From: an uncultured Eubacteriales bacterium
GTDB taxonomy: Bacteria; Bacillota; Clostridia; Oscillospirales; Acutalibacteraceae
Assembly (NCBI GenBank): GCA_934445035.1
Contig: CAKSDI010000001.1
Location: 248,001 to 312,000 of the forward strand
DNA length: 64,000 bases
Direction of reading: 5' to 3'
Position numbers and translations under genes: made by a program. Every line of letters begins with the position of its first letter. Positions within the stretch are counted from its first letter, which is position 1. Below are positions 14,553 to 22,770 of this stretch, in pieces. The notes below the pieces were generated by a model. It saw only the letters and a list, made by a program, of their open reading frames with translations. It searched no databases and was not told the origin of the DNA.

Positions 14553-16037
14553 TTAATGATGATATAATTTTTTAGTCTGATATTTAGGCTCGCAGGTGAT
14601 ATTCACGCCGAGCTTTTTAAAAGTCTGCTCATCGACCCTTGACAGAATGACCGAGGAATGAGCTTCAAGCCCTTTAAGCTTAGACAGCTGATCTAAAGCT
14701 TTTTTAGCAGTGGCATTCGTAACCGCGCAGATCGAAAGCGCGATCAGGACCTCGTCAATATGAAGTCTTGGATTGTGATTGCCCAAAACCCCTGTTTTAA
14801 GCTTTTGGATAGGCTCGATTATCGTATGCGATAAAAGCTCGATATCATCGGGAATTCCGCCTAATTCCTTTAAAGCGTTTAAAAGCATAGAAGAAGAGGC
14901 GCCTAAAAGAGAGGAAGTTTTTCCGGTTATAATTTTTCCGTCTTCAAGCATCATAGCCACAGCCGGTCCCTTAGTAAGCTCCGCTTTATCCAAAGCGGCT
15001 TTTACAACAGGTCTGTCGGAAACGGAAATATTCATAGCATTCATAAGAATTTCTATTCTTCCCGCCTCGGACTGCTCGGACATTCCCTGCCTTGCGCTGC
15101 AAAGCGCGCCGAAATATCTGCGGATGATCTCCTGGTTTGCGGCATTTCTGCAAACCTCGTCGTCACAGACGGCAAAGCCTGCCATATTTACTCCCATATC
15201 CGTGGGGCTCTTATAGGGCGACTCGCCCATAATTTTTTCCATCATAGCATTTAAAACGGGGAAAATTTCAATATCCCTGTTATAGTTGACGGTGGTCTTT
15301 CCGTAAGCCTCCAAATGGAAAGGATCTATCATATTAACATCGTTAAGATCGGCGGTTGCCGCTTCGTAAGCCACATTTACAGGGTGTTTAAGCGGAAGAT
15401 TCCAGATAGGGAATGTTTCGAATTTCGCATATCCTGCTTTTACCCCTCTTTTATGCTCGTGATAAAGCTGTGAAAGACAGGTCGCCATTTTACCGCTGCC
15501 GGGGCCGGGAGCCGTGACTACTACAAGCTCGCGCTCGGTTTCAATATAATCGTTTTTGCCGAATCCCTCGTCGCTTACAATATAGGGGATATTTGAAGGA
15601 TAATCGTTTATCGGATAATGCCTGTATACCTTTATACCTAAATTCTTCAGCCTGTTTTCAAAAGCGAGAGCCGATGGCTGACCCGTAAATCTTGTGATAA
15701 CAACGCTTCCGACAAAAAGGCCTATTCCTCTGAAAGCGTCGATAAGTCTTAAAGTATCGAGATCGTATGTAATTCCGAGGTCGCCGCGGCGCTTGTTTTT
15801 CTCAATAGCGTCGGCATTTATGACTATAACTATCTCCGCCTCGTCTTTAAGCTTTAAAAGCATTTTTACCTTTGCGTCAGGCTCAAAGCCGGGAAGAACT
15901 CTCGACGCATGAAAATCGTCAAACAGCTTTCCTCCGAACTCCATATAAAGCTTTCCTCCGAAAAGCTTTATTCTCTCCCTGATATTTTCAGACTGCAGTC
16001 TTATATACTCCGCATTATCAAACCCGATCTTTGCCAT
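14553..16037 (-). CDS. DUF1846 family protein
   Basis: This 494-residue protein belongs to the DUF1846 family, which is widespread in Firmicutes but has no firm function. Visible features are a nucleotide-binding-like block APGPGSGKMATCLSQLYHEH, and MAKIGFDNAEY at the N-terminus. The frame begins at an ATG at 16043, but GGAGG touches that codon directly and is 6 nt from the ATG at 16037, so I use the latter. Its position as first gene of an operon with metY and metA suggests a link to sulfur amino acid metabolism (inference). Confidence 0.88.
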   Translation of the reverse strand: MAKIGFDNAEYIRLQSENIRERIKLFGGKLYMEFGGKLFDDFHASRVLPGFEPDAKVKMLLKLKDEAEIVIVINADAIEKNKRRGDLGITYDLDTLRLIDAFRGIGLFVGSVVITRFTGQPSALAFENRLKNLGIKVYRHYPINDYPSNIPYIVSDEGFGKNDYIETERELVVVTAPGPGSGKMATCLSQLYHEHKRGVKAGYAKFETFPIWNLPLKHPVNVAYEAATADLNDVNMIDPFHLEAYGKTTVNYNRDIEIFPVLNAMMEKIMGESPYKSPTDMGVNMAGFAVCDDEVCRNAANQEIIRRYFGALCSARQGMSEQSEAGRIEILMNAMNISVSDRPVVKAALDKAELTKGPAVAMMLEDGKIITGKTSSLLGASSSMLLNALKELGGIPDDIELLSHTIIEPIQKLKTGVLGNHNPRLHIDEVLIALSICAVTNATAKKALDQLSKLKGLEAHSSVILSRVDEQTFKKLGVNITCEPKYQTKKLYHH

Positions 16038-16149
16038 AAACATCCTCCTGATTAAAATCTATTTTAGTTTAACACATATATTATTTTCTTTCAAGGTTTT
16101 TTAAAATATTCGGTCTTATTCACGCATAATATTTACGGGAGGAATGAAT

Positions 16150-17367
16150 ATGATAGGGAATTTTTTTAAAAGATCCGCGGCTCTGATCCTGAGTTTTTCT
16201 CTCTTAGGGGGAATAACCGGTCTTGCCGCGCACACAGTTTCAAGCGAGTGCGATATATCGGATATCGCAGTTCCTGTGACGGCGCAGGCGCAGGAAAACG
16301 CCTCGGCGCCGTTTGATGTAGACGCAAAATCGGCGGTGCTTGCCGAGGTAAACACCAAAACCGTGCTTTACGAGAAAAACAGCGATGAAAAACTGCCCCC
16401 TGCCTCGATAACAAAGATAATGTCGCTTCTTCTCATTATGGAGGCGATAGACTCAAAAAGAATTACTCTTTCCGATAGCATTTCCGCAAGCGAACACGCG
16501 GCAAGTATGGGCGGCTCGCAGATATGGCTCGAACCCGGGGAAACTATGACTGTCGACGAGCTGTTAAAAGCGGCGGTAATAGCCTCCGCTAACGACGCCA
16601 CCGTGGCTCTCGCCGAGGCGGTCGCGGGAAGCGAAGAGGAATTTGTGCGGCTCATGAACGAAAAAGCAAAAATGCTCGGAATGAACAACACGCAGTTTAA
16701 AAACTGCACGGGGCTTGACGCCGAAGGTCATTACAGCTCCGCCGCGGATATTGCGATAATGTCCTGCGAGCTTATTAGACACGACCTTATAAAGAAATAT
16801 TCAACCGTGTGGATGGATACTTTAAGAAACGGTGAAAGCGAGCTTGTAAACACAAATAAGCTCGTAAGATTTTATTCGGGAACCACAGGTCTTAAAACAG
16901 GAACGACCTCTTCGGCAGGATACTGCCTTAGCGCCACTGCCGAGCGCGACGGCACGGAATTTGTGGCGGTGATAATGTGTGCCTCGGCTTCCGCAGAAAG
17001 ATTTTCCGCCGCCAAAAAACTGCTTGACCACGGCTTTGCGAATTACCGCTACACCTGTATAAAAGCCGATAAAGACGAATATGAGGCTCTTATTTCCAAT
17101 GCCGCCGAGCCGACAATAACGCTTAAAGCGGATAAAGGCTTTGACCTGCTGCTTAAAAAGAGCAGCACAGGCAAAATAACAAAAGAGGTCAAAATAGATG
17201 AAAATATATCGGCGCCCGTGAAAAAGGGCGAAAGGCTCGGTAAAATAATTATTTCAAACGACGGCGTGCAGATAGGCGCTATCGATCTTTTAGCCAAAGA
17301 AGATGTGTGGAAAATAAATTTCAAAACCGTATTTTCCTGGCTTATAAAAGGAATTTTCACGCCGTAA
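16150..17367 (+). CDS. D-alanyl-D-alanine carboxypeptidase (PBP5/DacF family)
   Basis: This serine DD-peptidase trims the terminal D-alanine from peptidoglycan side chains. It has an N-terminal signal/membrane segment (about 7-30), the transpeptidase-like domain with SxxK (SITK), SxN (SAN) and KTG (KTGTT), and a C-terminal PBP5-type beta domain (about 300-400) ending in a weakly amphipathic anchor (FSWLIKGIFTP). The frame opens at 16144, but GGGAGG (16137-16142) is only 1 nt from that ATG and 7 nt from the ATG at 16150. It could be the sporulation enzyme DacF; sequence alone does not decide. Confidence 0.92.
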   Translation: MIGNFFKRSAALILSFSLLGGITGLAAHTVSSECDISDIAVPVTAQAQENASAPFDVDAKSAVLAEVNTKTVLYEKNSDEKLPPASITKIMSLLLIMEAIDSKRITLSDSISASEHAASMGGSQIWLEPGETMTVDELLKAAVIASANDATVALAEAVAGSEEEFVRLMNEKAKMLGMNNTQFKNCTGLDAEGHYSSAADIAIMSCELIRHDLIKKYSTVWMDTLRNGESELVNTNKLVRFYSGTTGLKTGTTSSAGYCLSATAERDGTEFVAVIMCASASAERFSAAKKLLDHGFANYRYTCIKADKDEYEALISNAAEPTITLKADKGFDLLLKKSSTGKITKEVKIDENISAPVKKGERLGKIIISNDGVQIGAIDLLAKEDVWKINFKTVFSWLIKGIFTP

Positions 17368-17410
17368 ATTATATTTTCTCAAAAAGTTCACAGTTTGTTG
17401 ATATTACCGC

Positions 17411-17439
17411 TTGAAAAAAATATTAGAATATAGTAAAAT
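17411..17439 (+). promoter_or_regulatory. Promoter of pgi
   Basis: TTGAAA (17411-17416), 17-nt spacer and TAAAAT (17434-17439) lie about 30 bp before the start codon. Confidence 0.6.
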
Positions 17440-17469
17440 GAATTTAGTAAAAAGAAAGAAGTTTAGTGT

Positions 17470-18801
17470 ATGTCCCTTAAGTTTACAACAGATTATGCCG
17501 GCAAATTTATCTCCGGCGACGATATATTGTCGGTCAAAGAAGAAGCTTTGGCCGCCGCGAAGACCCTCGATGAAAAATCAGGCGCAGGCTCCGAATTCAC
17601 AGGCTGGGTAACCCTGCCTGAGGATTATGATAAGGATGAGTTTGCAAGAATAAAAAATGCCGCTAAAAAGATCCGCGAGCAATCCGATGTCCTGGTCGTT
17701 ATCGGTATCGGAGGCTCTTATTTGGGAGCACGAGCCGCTATTGAGTTTTTAAAAGGTCAGTTTTATAATTCGTTTGACCCCTCGCTTCAGATCCTTTTTG
17801 CGGGAAACAGCATTTCCGGCAGCTATTTAAGCGATATTTTAAAATTATGCGAAAATAAAAGAGTTTCGGTAAATATTATTTCAAAATCGGGAACGACTAC
17901 CGAGCCTGCCATAGCTTTCAGAGTATTCAGAGAAATGCTTGAAAAGCAGTACGGCGAAAAAGGCGCCGCAGAGAGAATTTTCTGCACCACCGATAAGAGT
18001 AAAGGTACACTTAAAAAACTCGCCGATGAAAAGGGCTATGAATGCTTTGTGGTTCCGGATAATGTCGGAGGAAGATACTCTGTTTTAACAGCGGTCGGTC
18101 TTCTCCCGATAGCCGCCGCAGGCTGTGATATCGACGCGCTTATGAAAGGCGCTAAAGACGCGAAAGCCGATTATTCTTCCGCGGATTATGAAAGCAATCC
18201 CTGCTTAAAATACGCCGCAGTGAGAAATCTTCTTTACAGGAGCGGAAAATCCGTCGAAATGCTCGTAAGTTACGAGCCGAAGTTCGCTATGATGGCAGAA
18301 TGGTTTAAGCAGCTCTTCGGCGAAAGCGAGGGCAAGGAAAATAAGGGTATTTTCCCGGCAAGCGTCACTTTTTCAACCGATCTTCATTCAATGGGCCAGT
18401 TTATTCAGGAAGGCTCAAGAATTATGTTTGAAACCGTCGTTCAGATAAAGAACGCAGGCGAAGATATTGTTATAAAGGAAGACGCCGACAACGGCGACGG
18501 TCTTAATTTCCTCGCAGGAAAAGATATGTCGTATGTAAATGAAAAGGCCTTTGAGGGCACCGTTCTCGCTCATACAGACGGTGAGGTGCCGAACCTTGTT
18601 ATCACCGTTGACAAGGCCGACGAAGAGAATTTAGGAAGACTTATCTATTTCTTTGAAAGAGCCTGTGCGGTTTCCGGGTATATGCTCGGAGTCAATCCCT
18701 TTAATCAGCCGGGCGTTGAAGCATATAAGAAAAATATGTTCGCCCTTCTCGGCAAGCCGGGATATGAGGATATGAAAGCCGAGCTTGAAAAAAGGCTTTA
18801 A
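17470..18801 (+). CDS. pgi: Glucose-6-phosphate isomerase
   Basis: This enzyme interconverts glucose-6-phosphate and fructose-6-phosphate in glycolysis. The 443-residue length is that of the shorter bacterial form. Signatures are VIGIGGSYLGARAA, SKSGTTTEPAIAFR (sugar phosphate binding), GGRYSVLTAVGLLP (family signature) and the C-terminal catalytic lysine region NPFNQPGVEAYKKNMF. It has its own promoter. The ribosome site is weak (AAGAAG). The small P-loop gene follows 48 bp later and probably shares the transcript. Confidence 0.95.
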   Translation: MSLKFTTDYAGKFISGDDILSVKEEALAAAKTLDEKSGAGSEFTGWVTLPEDYDKDEFARIKNAAKKIREQSDVLVVIGIGGSYLGARAAIEFLKGQFYNSFDPSLQILFAGNSISGSYLSDILKLCENKRVSVNIISKSGTTTEPAIAFRVFREMLEKQYGEKGAAERIFCTTDKSKGTLKKLADEKGYECFVVPDNVGGRYSVLTAVGLLPIAAAGCDIDALMKGAKDAKADYSSADYESNPCLKYAAVRNLLYRSGKSVEMLVSYEPKFAMMAEWFKQLFGESEGKENKGIFPASVTFSTDLHSMGQFIQEGSRIMFETVVQIKNAGEDIVIKEDADNGDGLNFLAGKDMSYVNEKAFEGTVLAHTDGEVPNLVITVDKADEENLGRLIYFFERACAVSGYMLGVNPFNQPGVEAYKKNMFALLGKPGYEDMKAELEKRL

Positions 18802-18849
18802 AAAAGTTTAAAATCCGCAGCTTGCGGTTAAAATAAAGGAGTTGTTAAT

Positions 18850-19257
18850 ATGATTAAGCTTATAATCGGAAACAAGGGTTCGGGTAAAACGAAAAAATTG
18901 GTTGATGTTGTCAACGAAACAGCCAATTCAAGCCTCGGCAATGTCGTATGCATTGAAAAAGGCGATACCCTTACTTTTTCCGTAACGCATAAAGCAAGAC
19001 TTATCGACGCTGACGCTCTCGGTATTTCCGGCTACGGCGAATATTACGCAATGCTTGTAACGCTTAAAAATTCAAATCACGATATCACAAATATTTTCGG
19101 TGACGCTACTCTTAAGATCGGCGGCAAGGACCTCGAAGCCTTTACCGCTTTCTTAAAGAGAATTTCGACTATTGAAGATGTCGACTTCACTTTCACCGTT
19201 TCGTGTGACGAAAGCGAGCTTCCGAAAGCTGTTTTCGATTATGCCGAAAAATTCTGA
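18850..19257 (+). CDS. Small P-loop protein, unknown role
   Basis: This 135-residue protein begins with a Walker A loop, IIGNKGSGKT (residues 5-14), followed by about 120 residues of alternating strands and helices, with no Walker B that I can point to. Related clostridial proteins are often annotated as PilT-like only because of the P-loop; no pilus genes are here. AAGGAG precedes the ATG. It ends in a clear terminator. It may be an NTP-binding or sensing protein; I cannot say more. Confidence 0.75.
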   Translation: MIKLIIGNKGSGKTKKLVDVVNETANSSLGNVVCIEKGDTLTFSVTHKARLIDADALGISGYGEYYAMLVTLKNSNHDITNIFGDATLKIGGKDLEAFTAFLKRISTIEDVDFTFTVSCDESELPKAVFDYAEKF

Positions 19258-19270
19258 TTTAAAGAATGAT

Positions 19271-19304
19271 AAAAACTCTCCGCTAAAAAAGCGGAGAGTT
19301 TTTA
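19271..19304. terminator. Terminator after the P-loop gene
   Basis: Stem AAAACTCTCCGCT and its complement, loop of A residues, then a T-rich tail. Confidence 0.85.
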
Positions 19305-19314
19305 AATTTTAGGC

Positions 19315-19343
19315 TTGACTTGAATGGTAAAATAGAGTATAAT
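19315..19343 (+). promoter_or_regulatory. Promoter of tRNA-Gln
   Basis: TTGACT (19315-19320), 17-nt spacer and TATAAT (19338-19343), 21 bp before the tRNA. Confidence 0.85.
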
Positions 19344-19364
19344 CTTCTTGTTGACAAAAAATAT

Positions 19365-19438
19365 TGGGGAATTGTGTAACGGTAGCACGACAGACTCTGA
19401 CTCTGTTTGTTGGGGTTCGAATCCCTATTCCCCAGCCA
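19365..19438 (+). tRNA. tRNA-Gln (CTG)
   Basis: A 74-nt gene with encoded GCCA end. The acceptor TGGGGAA pairs with TTCCCCA, the anticodon stem ACAGA/TCTGT encloses loop CTCTGAC (anticodon CTG), and the T loop is TTCGAAT. It reads CAG codons. Confidence 0.93.
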
Positions 19439-19478
19439 AAAGATCCCGCTCACTTTAGTGTGCGGGATCTTACTTTTT
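19439..19478 (+). terminator. Terminator of tRNA-Gln
   Basis: Stem AAGATCCCGC/GCGGGATCTT with a partly paired loop is followed by TACTTTTT. The following bases resemble those after tRNA-Val. Confidence 0.8.
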
Positions 19479-19531
19479 ACCTCTTCACTAAAAAGCACCT
19501 TAACGGCTACTAAAATAATAAAAGCAGTCTA

Positions 19532-19576
19532 AAACCTTACAGGTATCAAAAGATACCTGCAGGGTTTATTTTTTAT
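19532..19576 (+). terminator. Orphan hairpin with T-run before spoVT
   Basis: AAACCTTACAGGTATC and GATACCTGCAGGGTTT can pair (one mismatch, one G-U), loop AAAA, followed by ATTTTTT. No gene lies directly ahead, so it is a second terminator for tRNA-Gln read-through or a leftover repeat. Confidence 0.5.
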
Positions 19577-19645
19577 GGTGAATAATAGAATATCTTAAGC
19601 AAATAATATTAGGGACTTATCAACCGAAAAAGGAAGTATTCTTAT

Positions 19646-20176
19646 ATGAAAGCAACCGGAATAGTCAGACGAATAGACGACCTCGGAAGAGTGGTTATCC
19701 CTAAAGAAATAAGAAGAACAATGCGTATGCGCGAGGGCGACCCTTTAGAAATTTTCACAAATCAAAGCGGTGAGCTTATTTTTAAAAAATATTCTCCTAT
19801 AAGCGAGATATCGGAAAACGCGGGCGAAGTGGCGGCGGCACTTAATGAAGAAACGGGACTTTCTGTGCTTATATGCGACCGCGACACCTGCATTGCCGTG
19901 AGCGGAATTTCAAAATCGCAGGTATCGGGCAGAAAAATAAGCGAGGATTTAGAAAAAATCATAGAATTAAGACAGCCCACAGCTCCCGATAATGAAGTTT
20001 ATGCTTTAGAGGCAAGCGAAATAAGCATTCTTTTTGCAGTGCCTGTTATAGCCGCGGGAGATATAGTGGGAGCAGTAATATTAATCAAAAAAGACGGCGA
20101 AAAGCCCCTCACCGAAACCGATGAGAGGCTTGCAAAAATGGCGGCTAAAATTTTAGGCGGCAAAACAGTTATTTAG
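19646..20176 (+). CDS. spoVT: Stage V sporulation protein T (AbrB-family regulator)
   Basis: This 176-residue transcription factor tunes forespore gene expression. The N-terminal AbrB/SpoVT swapped-hairpin DNA-binding domain (1-50: MKATGIVRRIDDLGRVV, IPKEIRRTMRMREGDPLEIF) is followed by a GAF-like C-terminal domain (about 55-175), the two-domain layout of SpoVT rather than AbrB. It is good evidence for an endospore former. Upstream, GAATA (19580s) about 17 nt before AATAATA resembles a sigma-G/F promoter; this is weak. Its last 8 bases overlap the end of the converging hydrolase gene. Confidence 0.93.
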   Translation: MKATGIVRRIDDLGRVVIPKEIRRTMRMREGDPLEIFTNQSGELIFKKYSPISEISENAGEVAAALNEETGLSVLICDRDTCIAVSGISKSQVSGRKISEDLEKIIELRQPTAPDNEVYALEASEISILFAVPVIAAGDIVGAVILIKKDGEKPLTETDERLAKMAAKILGGKTVI

Positions 20177-21248
20177 TTTTAAAAATATTTTCAAATCCCG
20201 ATTTTGTGCTTTTTAAAAGTAAAGTAAGCGCGCCTATGGCTTTTTTCCTCGTATCCTCGTCAAGATTTTTTACGGATTTAAGCATACTCGCAGTGCTTTC
20301 GAATTTCTTTTCTCCCATTTCTCTTAATGTTTCGAAATTCGTTTCACTCATCACTGTGAACACGGCCTCGACAAAGCTGTTAAACTCTTCCTTTGTCATT
20401 TCGGACAGCCATTTTTTAAGTGTGTTATCGATGAAAATGCTTGTGGAGTCTACCGATTTAAGATAAGGGAATTTTTTATTTCCCACATTCCACGAATAAA
20501 TATCGTGCTGCATAATACCCGAATTAACGCTCTTAACCGTTTTTATCTTCTCTTTATGCCCTAAAAGCATACCTATTATCGACGACTGCGGGACAAAGGT
20601 TTTTACCCTCCCGCAGATATTTTTATATCCCGGAGAATTTATAACGCTGTCATCAAATCCCGGGCCGTCATAATTATAAACGGACAGAATTCTATCCTGC
20701 TTATCGGCTTGCATCGCCGATGAAAAAACGGCTAAATTTCCGCCCTTGCTGTGACCTGTGACTATGATTTTTTCATACTTTTCAAGCGCATTTTTTAAAT
20801 AGTTTTCCGCAGATCTTTGCGCAGGGACAGGGCAAAAAAGTCCCATATTAAGGTCCTCTTTCCAGCCCACTACGGTGTTATCCGTACCTCGGAAGCAAAC
20901 GACTGCGAAATCTTCAAACTCTAAAGTGACCGCGCAAAACTGCGTCTGCGTGTTTTTATCCGTGTTATGTACAAAATCGCAAATCGCCGCATTTTTAAAT
21001 CTTGCGCTTTTCTTAAGTGCGGAGATCAGCTTAAAATCGGATTTTATAAGCACCGTTTCGTAAAGATTTTCTATTCTCTGCATTTTTTCCGCCGCTTCAA
21101 AGAGAGAAAGCGAATAATTTTCATTTATTATTTTTTCAAAAGGCAAATACGAAAGCCTGGCGGCTATCATTCCGTCGATCTCATTAAAAGGATCCGCACT
21201 AAAGCTCAGATCACCGCGCCAAAAAAGATAATCAAATAAATCAGCCAA
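20169..21248 (-). CDS. DUF2974 (Mbeg1-like) alpha/beta hydrolase
   Basis: This 359-residue cytoplasmic protein has a lipase-like fold. The nucleophile elbow is TGHSKGGNLA (serine at its centre), and CFRGTD is the strand/oxyanion motif seen in fungal-lipase-like proteins. YNYDGPGFDD probably carries the catalytic aspartate, and the histidine may be in QHDIYSW. The DUF2974 family is common in Firmicutes but its substrate is unknown. The C-terminal 80 residues are helical. The 3' end overlaps spoVT by 8 bp in tail-to-tail orientation. Confidence 0.85.
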   Translation of the reverse strand: MADLFDYLFWRGDLSFSADPFNEIDGMIAARLSYLPFEKIINENYSLSLFEAAEKMQRIENLYETVLIKSDFKLISALKKSARFKNAAICDFVHNTDKNTQTQFCAVTLEFEDFAVVCFRGTDNTVVGWKEDLNMGLFCPVPAQRSAENYLKNALEKYEKIIVTGHSKGGNLAVFSSAMQADKQDRILSVYNYDGPGFDDSVINSPGYKNICGRVKTFVPQSSIIGMLLGHKEKIKTVKSVNSGIMQHDIYSWNVGNKKFPYLKSVDSTSIFIDNTLKKWLSEMTKEEFNSFVEAVFTVMSETNFETLREMGEKKFESTASMLKSVKNLDEDTRKKAIGALTLLLKSTKSGFENIFKTK

Positions 21249-21302
21249 ATTTTCCGCCTCCTTTAGAATATTATATTAACATAGAAAAGACATAAATTCA
21301 AT

Positions 21303-21338
21303 AAAAAAGAGGTCTTAAATAAGACCTCTTTTTTTTCT
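21303..21338. terminator. Terminator of the oxaloacetate decarboxylase operon
   Basis: AAAAAGAGGTCTTA pairs with its complement around an AAT loop and ends in T-runs on both strands. Confidence 0.85.
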
Positions 21339-21339
21339 A

Positions 21340-22755
21340 TTATTTAGAGCAATCTTCTACGACTAACTCTCTTACCGCATTTTCATCTTCCGGCTTTTTA
21401 TCAAGACCGTCACGCTGCTTGATAAACTTCTCTGCAACCTGCGGGAAAAGCGCATAGCTTAAAACATCCTCCTGGGATTTGCCTATATGCTTATTCTTCA
21501 TTTCAAGAGCATATTTTACAAGCTCCGGCTCAAGAAGATCGGCAGGCCTGCAGGTGATGACCTCTTCATCGCCTATGGCTTTCTTTCTTACTTCCTCGTT
21601 GACTTCAGCGGGGAGCTTGCCGTATTCCCCTCTTAAAAGAGCTTTCGACTCTTTGGGGATCATTTTATATCTTTCGCCTGAAATGACATTAAGAACTGCC
21701 TGCGTGCCGACTATCTGACTTGTAGGAGTTACAAGCGGAGGATAGCCGAAATCTTCTCTTACTCTCGGCACTTCCGCAAGAACATCATAATACTTATCTT
21801 CTTTGCCTGCCTGCTTAAGCTGAGAAAGCATATTTGAGAGCATTCCGCCGGGAACCTGATAAATAAGCGTCTTAGCGTCAACATTCAAAACCTTAGGATC
21901 AAGAATTCCCTCGGCTTTGAGCCTATCCGCAACGGTGCGGAAGTGAGCGGCAATATCAGTAAGCTCTGTAAGGTCAAGACCTGTATCGCGGTCTGTTCCC
22001 TTAAGAGTTGCAACAAGCGCCTCTGTGGAGGGCTGGCTCGTTCCGTTAGCAAGAGGAGAAAGAGCAGTGTCGACAATATCCACGCCTGCCTGAGCAGCCA
22101 TAAGATAGGTCATATCTCCGGTGCCGGTGGTGTTATGAGTGTGGAGATGGATCGGAACCTTAACGGTTTCCTTAAGCTTTTTAACCAGCGAATAAGCGTC
22201 ATAAGGAAGCAGAAGACCTGCCATATCCTTAATGCAGATAACATCGGCGCCCATATCCTCAAGCTGGCGTGCAAGATTTACGAAATACTTTTCATCATGC
22301 ACGGGGCTGACGGTATAGCTCATAGCGGTCTCGCAGATACCGCCGAACTTTTTGCAGGATTTAACTGCCTGCTCAAGGTTTCTCGGATCGTTAAGAGCGT
22401 CGAAAATTCTTAAAACATCAATACCGTTTTCAATGCTCTTTTCAACGAATTTTTCTACGACATCGTCAGCATAGTGCTTATATCCTAAAATATTCTGACC
22501 TCTGAAAAGCATCTGCAATTTAGTGTTGGGCATATGCTTTTTAAGAGTTCTTAATCTTTCCCAGGGATCTTCGTTTAAAAATCTCATACAAGCGTCAAAA
22601 GTGGCTCCGCCCCAGCACTCAATAGACCAATAGCCTACCTTATCAAGCTTTTCAAGAGCGGGGAGCATATCTTCTATACGCATTCTCGTCGCGGCCTGCG
22701 ACTGATGAGCGTCACGAAGGATCGTATCGGTAATATATAAAGGCTTTTTAACCAT
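21340..22755 (-). CDS. oadA: Oxaloacetate decarboxylase subunit alpha (carboxyltransferase)
   Basis: This 471-residue HMGL-type carboxyltransferase moves CO2 from oxaloacetate to biotin. Visible are TDTILRDAHQSQAATR with metal-binding Asp and the CIKDMAGLL lysine motif that takes the CO2. HLHTHNTTG supplies the two metal-binding histidines, and a conserved C-terminal PYC_OADA domain follows (about 310-460). It lacks the biotin domain found in many OadA proteins; a separate biotin carrier gene is in the same operon. Gene order oadG-BCCP-oadB-oadA shows a membrane Na+-pumping decarboxylase. A pyruvate carboxylase B-subunit is an alternative name, but the beta subunit next door argues against it. 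Confidence 0.92.
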   Translation of the reverse strand: MVKKPLYITDTILRDAHQSQAATRMRIEDMLPALEKLDKVGYWSIECWGGATFDACMRFLNEDPWERLRTLKKHMPNTKLQMLFRGQNILGYKHYADDVVEKFVEKSIENGIDVLRIFDALNDPRNLEQAVKSCKKFGGICETAMSYTVSPVHDEKYFVNLARQLEDMGADVICIKDMAGLLLPYDAYSLVKKLKETVKVPIHLHTHNTTGTGDMTYLMAAQAGVDIVDTALSPLANGTSQPSTEALVATLKGTDRDTGLDLTELTDIAAHFRTVADRLKAEGILDPKVLNVDAKTLIYQVPGGMLSNMLSQLKQAGKEDKYYDVLAEVPRVREDFGYPPLVTPTSQIVGTQAVLNVISGERYKMIPKESKALLRGEYGKLPAEVNEEVRKKAIGDEEVITCRPADLLEPELVKYALEMKNKHIGKSQEDVLSYALFPQVAEKFIKQRDGLDKKPEDENAVRELVVEDCSK

Positions 22756-22770
22756 TCAAAATTCCTCCTA

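Noticed and set aside
16044..16143. SAM riboswitch before the DUF1846-metY-metA operon
   Set aside because: The 100-bp gap is AT-rich and lacks the conserved S-box elements.
19258..19645. Additional gene in the 388-bp stretch around tRNA-Gln
   Set aside because: It is fully explained by a terminator, promoter, tRNA, second terminator and an orphan hairpin; minus-strand frames there have no start context.
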